From Kosakonia radicincitans DSM 16656 (GTDB lineage Bacteria; Pseudomonadota; Gammaproteobacteria; Enterobacterales; Enterobacteriaceae), in contig NZ_CP018016.1 in NCBI RefSeq assembly GCF_000280495.2, positions 3,658,001 to 3,722,000 of the forward strand: a DNA stretch of 64,000 nt, written 5' to 3'. Shown in pieces: positions 62,735 through 64,000 of the stretch; positions within the stretch are counted from its first letter, which is position 1, and every line of letters starts with the position of its first letter. The notes under the pieces were generated by a model. That model was not told the origin of the DNA, made no database searches, and saw nothing but the letters and a program-made list of their open reading frames with translations. Position numbers and translations under genes: made by a program.

Positions 62735-64000
<1,266 letters not shown>

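Overview
The window is a chromosomal segment of an enteric bacterium (order Enterobacterales, family Enterobacteriaceae). Almost every gene matches, by remembered protein sequence and length, an Escherichia coli gene from the ompA-serS interval, in the same order but read in the opposite direction. It is not E. coli itself. OmpF carries different surface loops, several genes that sit here in E. coli (ycaL, dmsABC, ycaC and the ycaM/N/K group) are absent, and the REP elements resemble the type I associate with Enterobacter and Klebsiella relatives. I cannot fix the genus from the sequence alone. I see no prophage, insertion sequence, CRISPR array, tRNA or rRNA. This is core genome with no obvious new accessory system, and the interest lies in regulatory sites, repeats, gene overlaps and a few poorly understood conserved genes.

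Layout. 1-4.1 kb: 3' part of ompA, matP (Ter macrodomain), lonH (Lon-like protease), fabA (unsaturated fatty acid synthesis) and the small ribosome hibernation gene rmf. 4.3-11.8 kb, minus strand: pqiC-pqiB-pqiA (lipid transport across the envelope), uup (ABC-F ATPase), rlmKL (23S rRNA methyltransferase). 11.9-14.8 kb: ycbX, zapC and pyrD. 15-19.2 kb: the ssuEADCB alkanesulfonate operon, then a REP cluster and the convergent pepN. 22-28 kb: pncB (NAD salvage), asnS, ompF with a long regulatory region, aspC. 28-40 kb: gloC, mepK, ldtD (cell wall 3-3 crosslink removal and formation), the mukFEB condensin operon headed by cmoM, then elyC and ycbJ.

40.7-48 kb, minus strand: kdsB-ycaR, ycaQ, lpxK, msbA and ycaI, a cluster for lipopolysaccharide core sugar, lipid A and its flipping, with a crosslink glycosylase and a ComEC homologue. 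48-54.6 kb, minus strand: ihfB, rpsA, cmk, aroA, serC, ycaP. 54.7-61.1 kb, plus strand: ycaO and the anaerobic formate unit focA-pflB-pflA, with an FNR box before focA and an ERIC element between pflB and its terminator. 61.2-64 kb: ycaD (MFS transporter) and serS, which runs off the right edge.

How the genes work together. Envelope building is the main theme (fabA, pqiABC, ompF, mepK/ldtD, elyC, kdsB, lpxK, msbA, ompA). A second theme is chromosome organisation and division (matP, zapC, mukFEB, ihfB). A third is translation (asnS, serS, rpsA, rmf, rlmKL, cmoM, uup, ycaO). Regulatory sites readable from the sequence are FadR and FabR operators at fabA, CRP-like sites at rmf, a PurR-like site and a nucleotide-sensing leader hairpin at pyrD, a NadR box at pncB, OmpR-type boxes at ompF, an FNR box at focA, and an S1 autoregulatory leader at rpsA.
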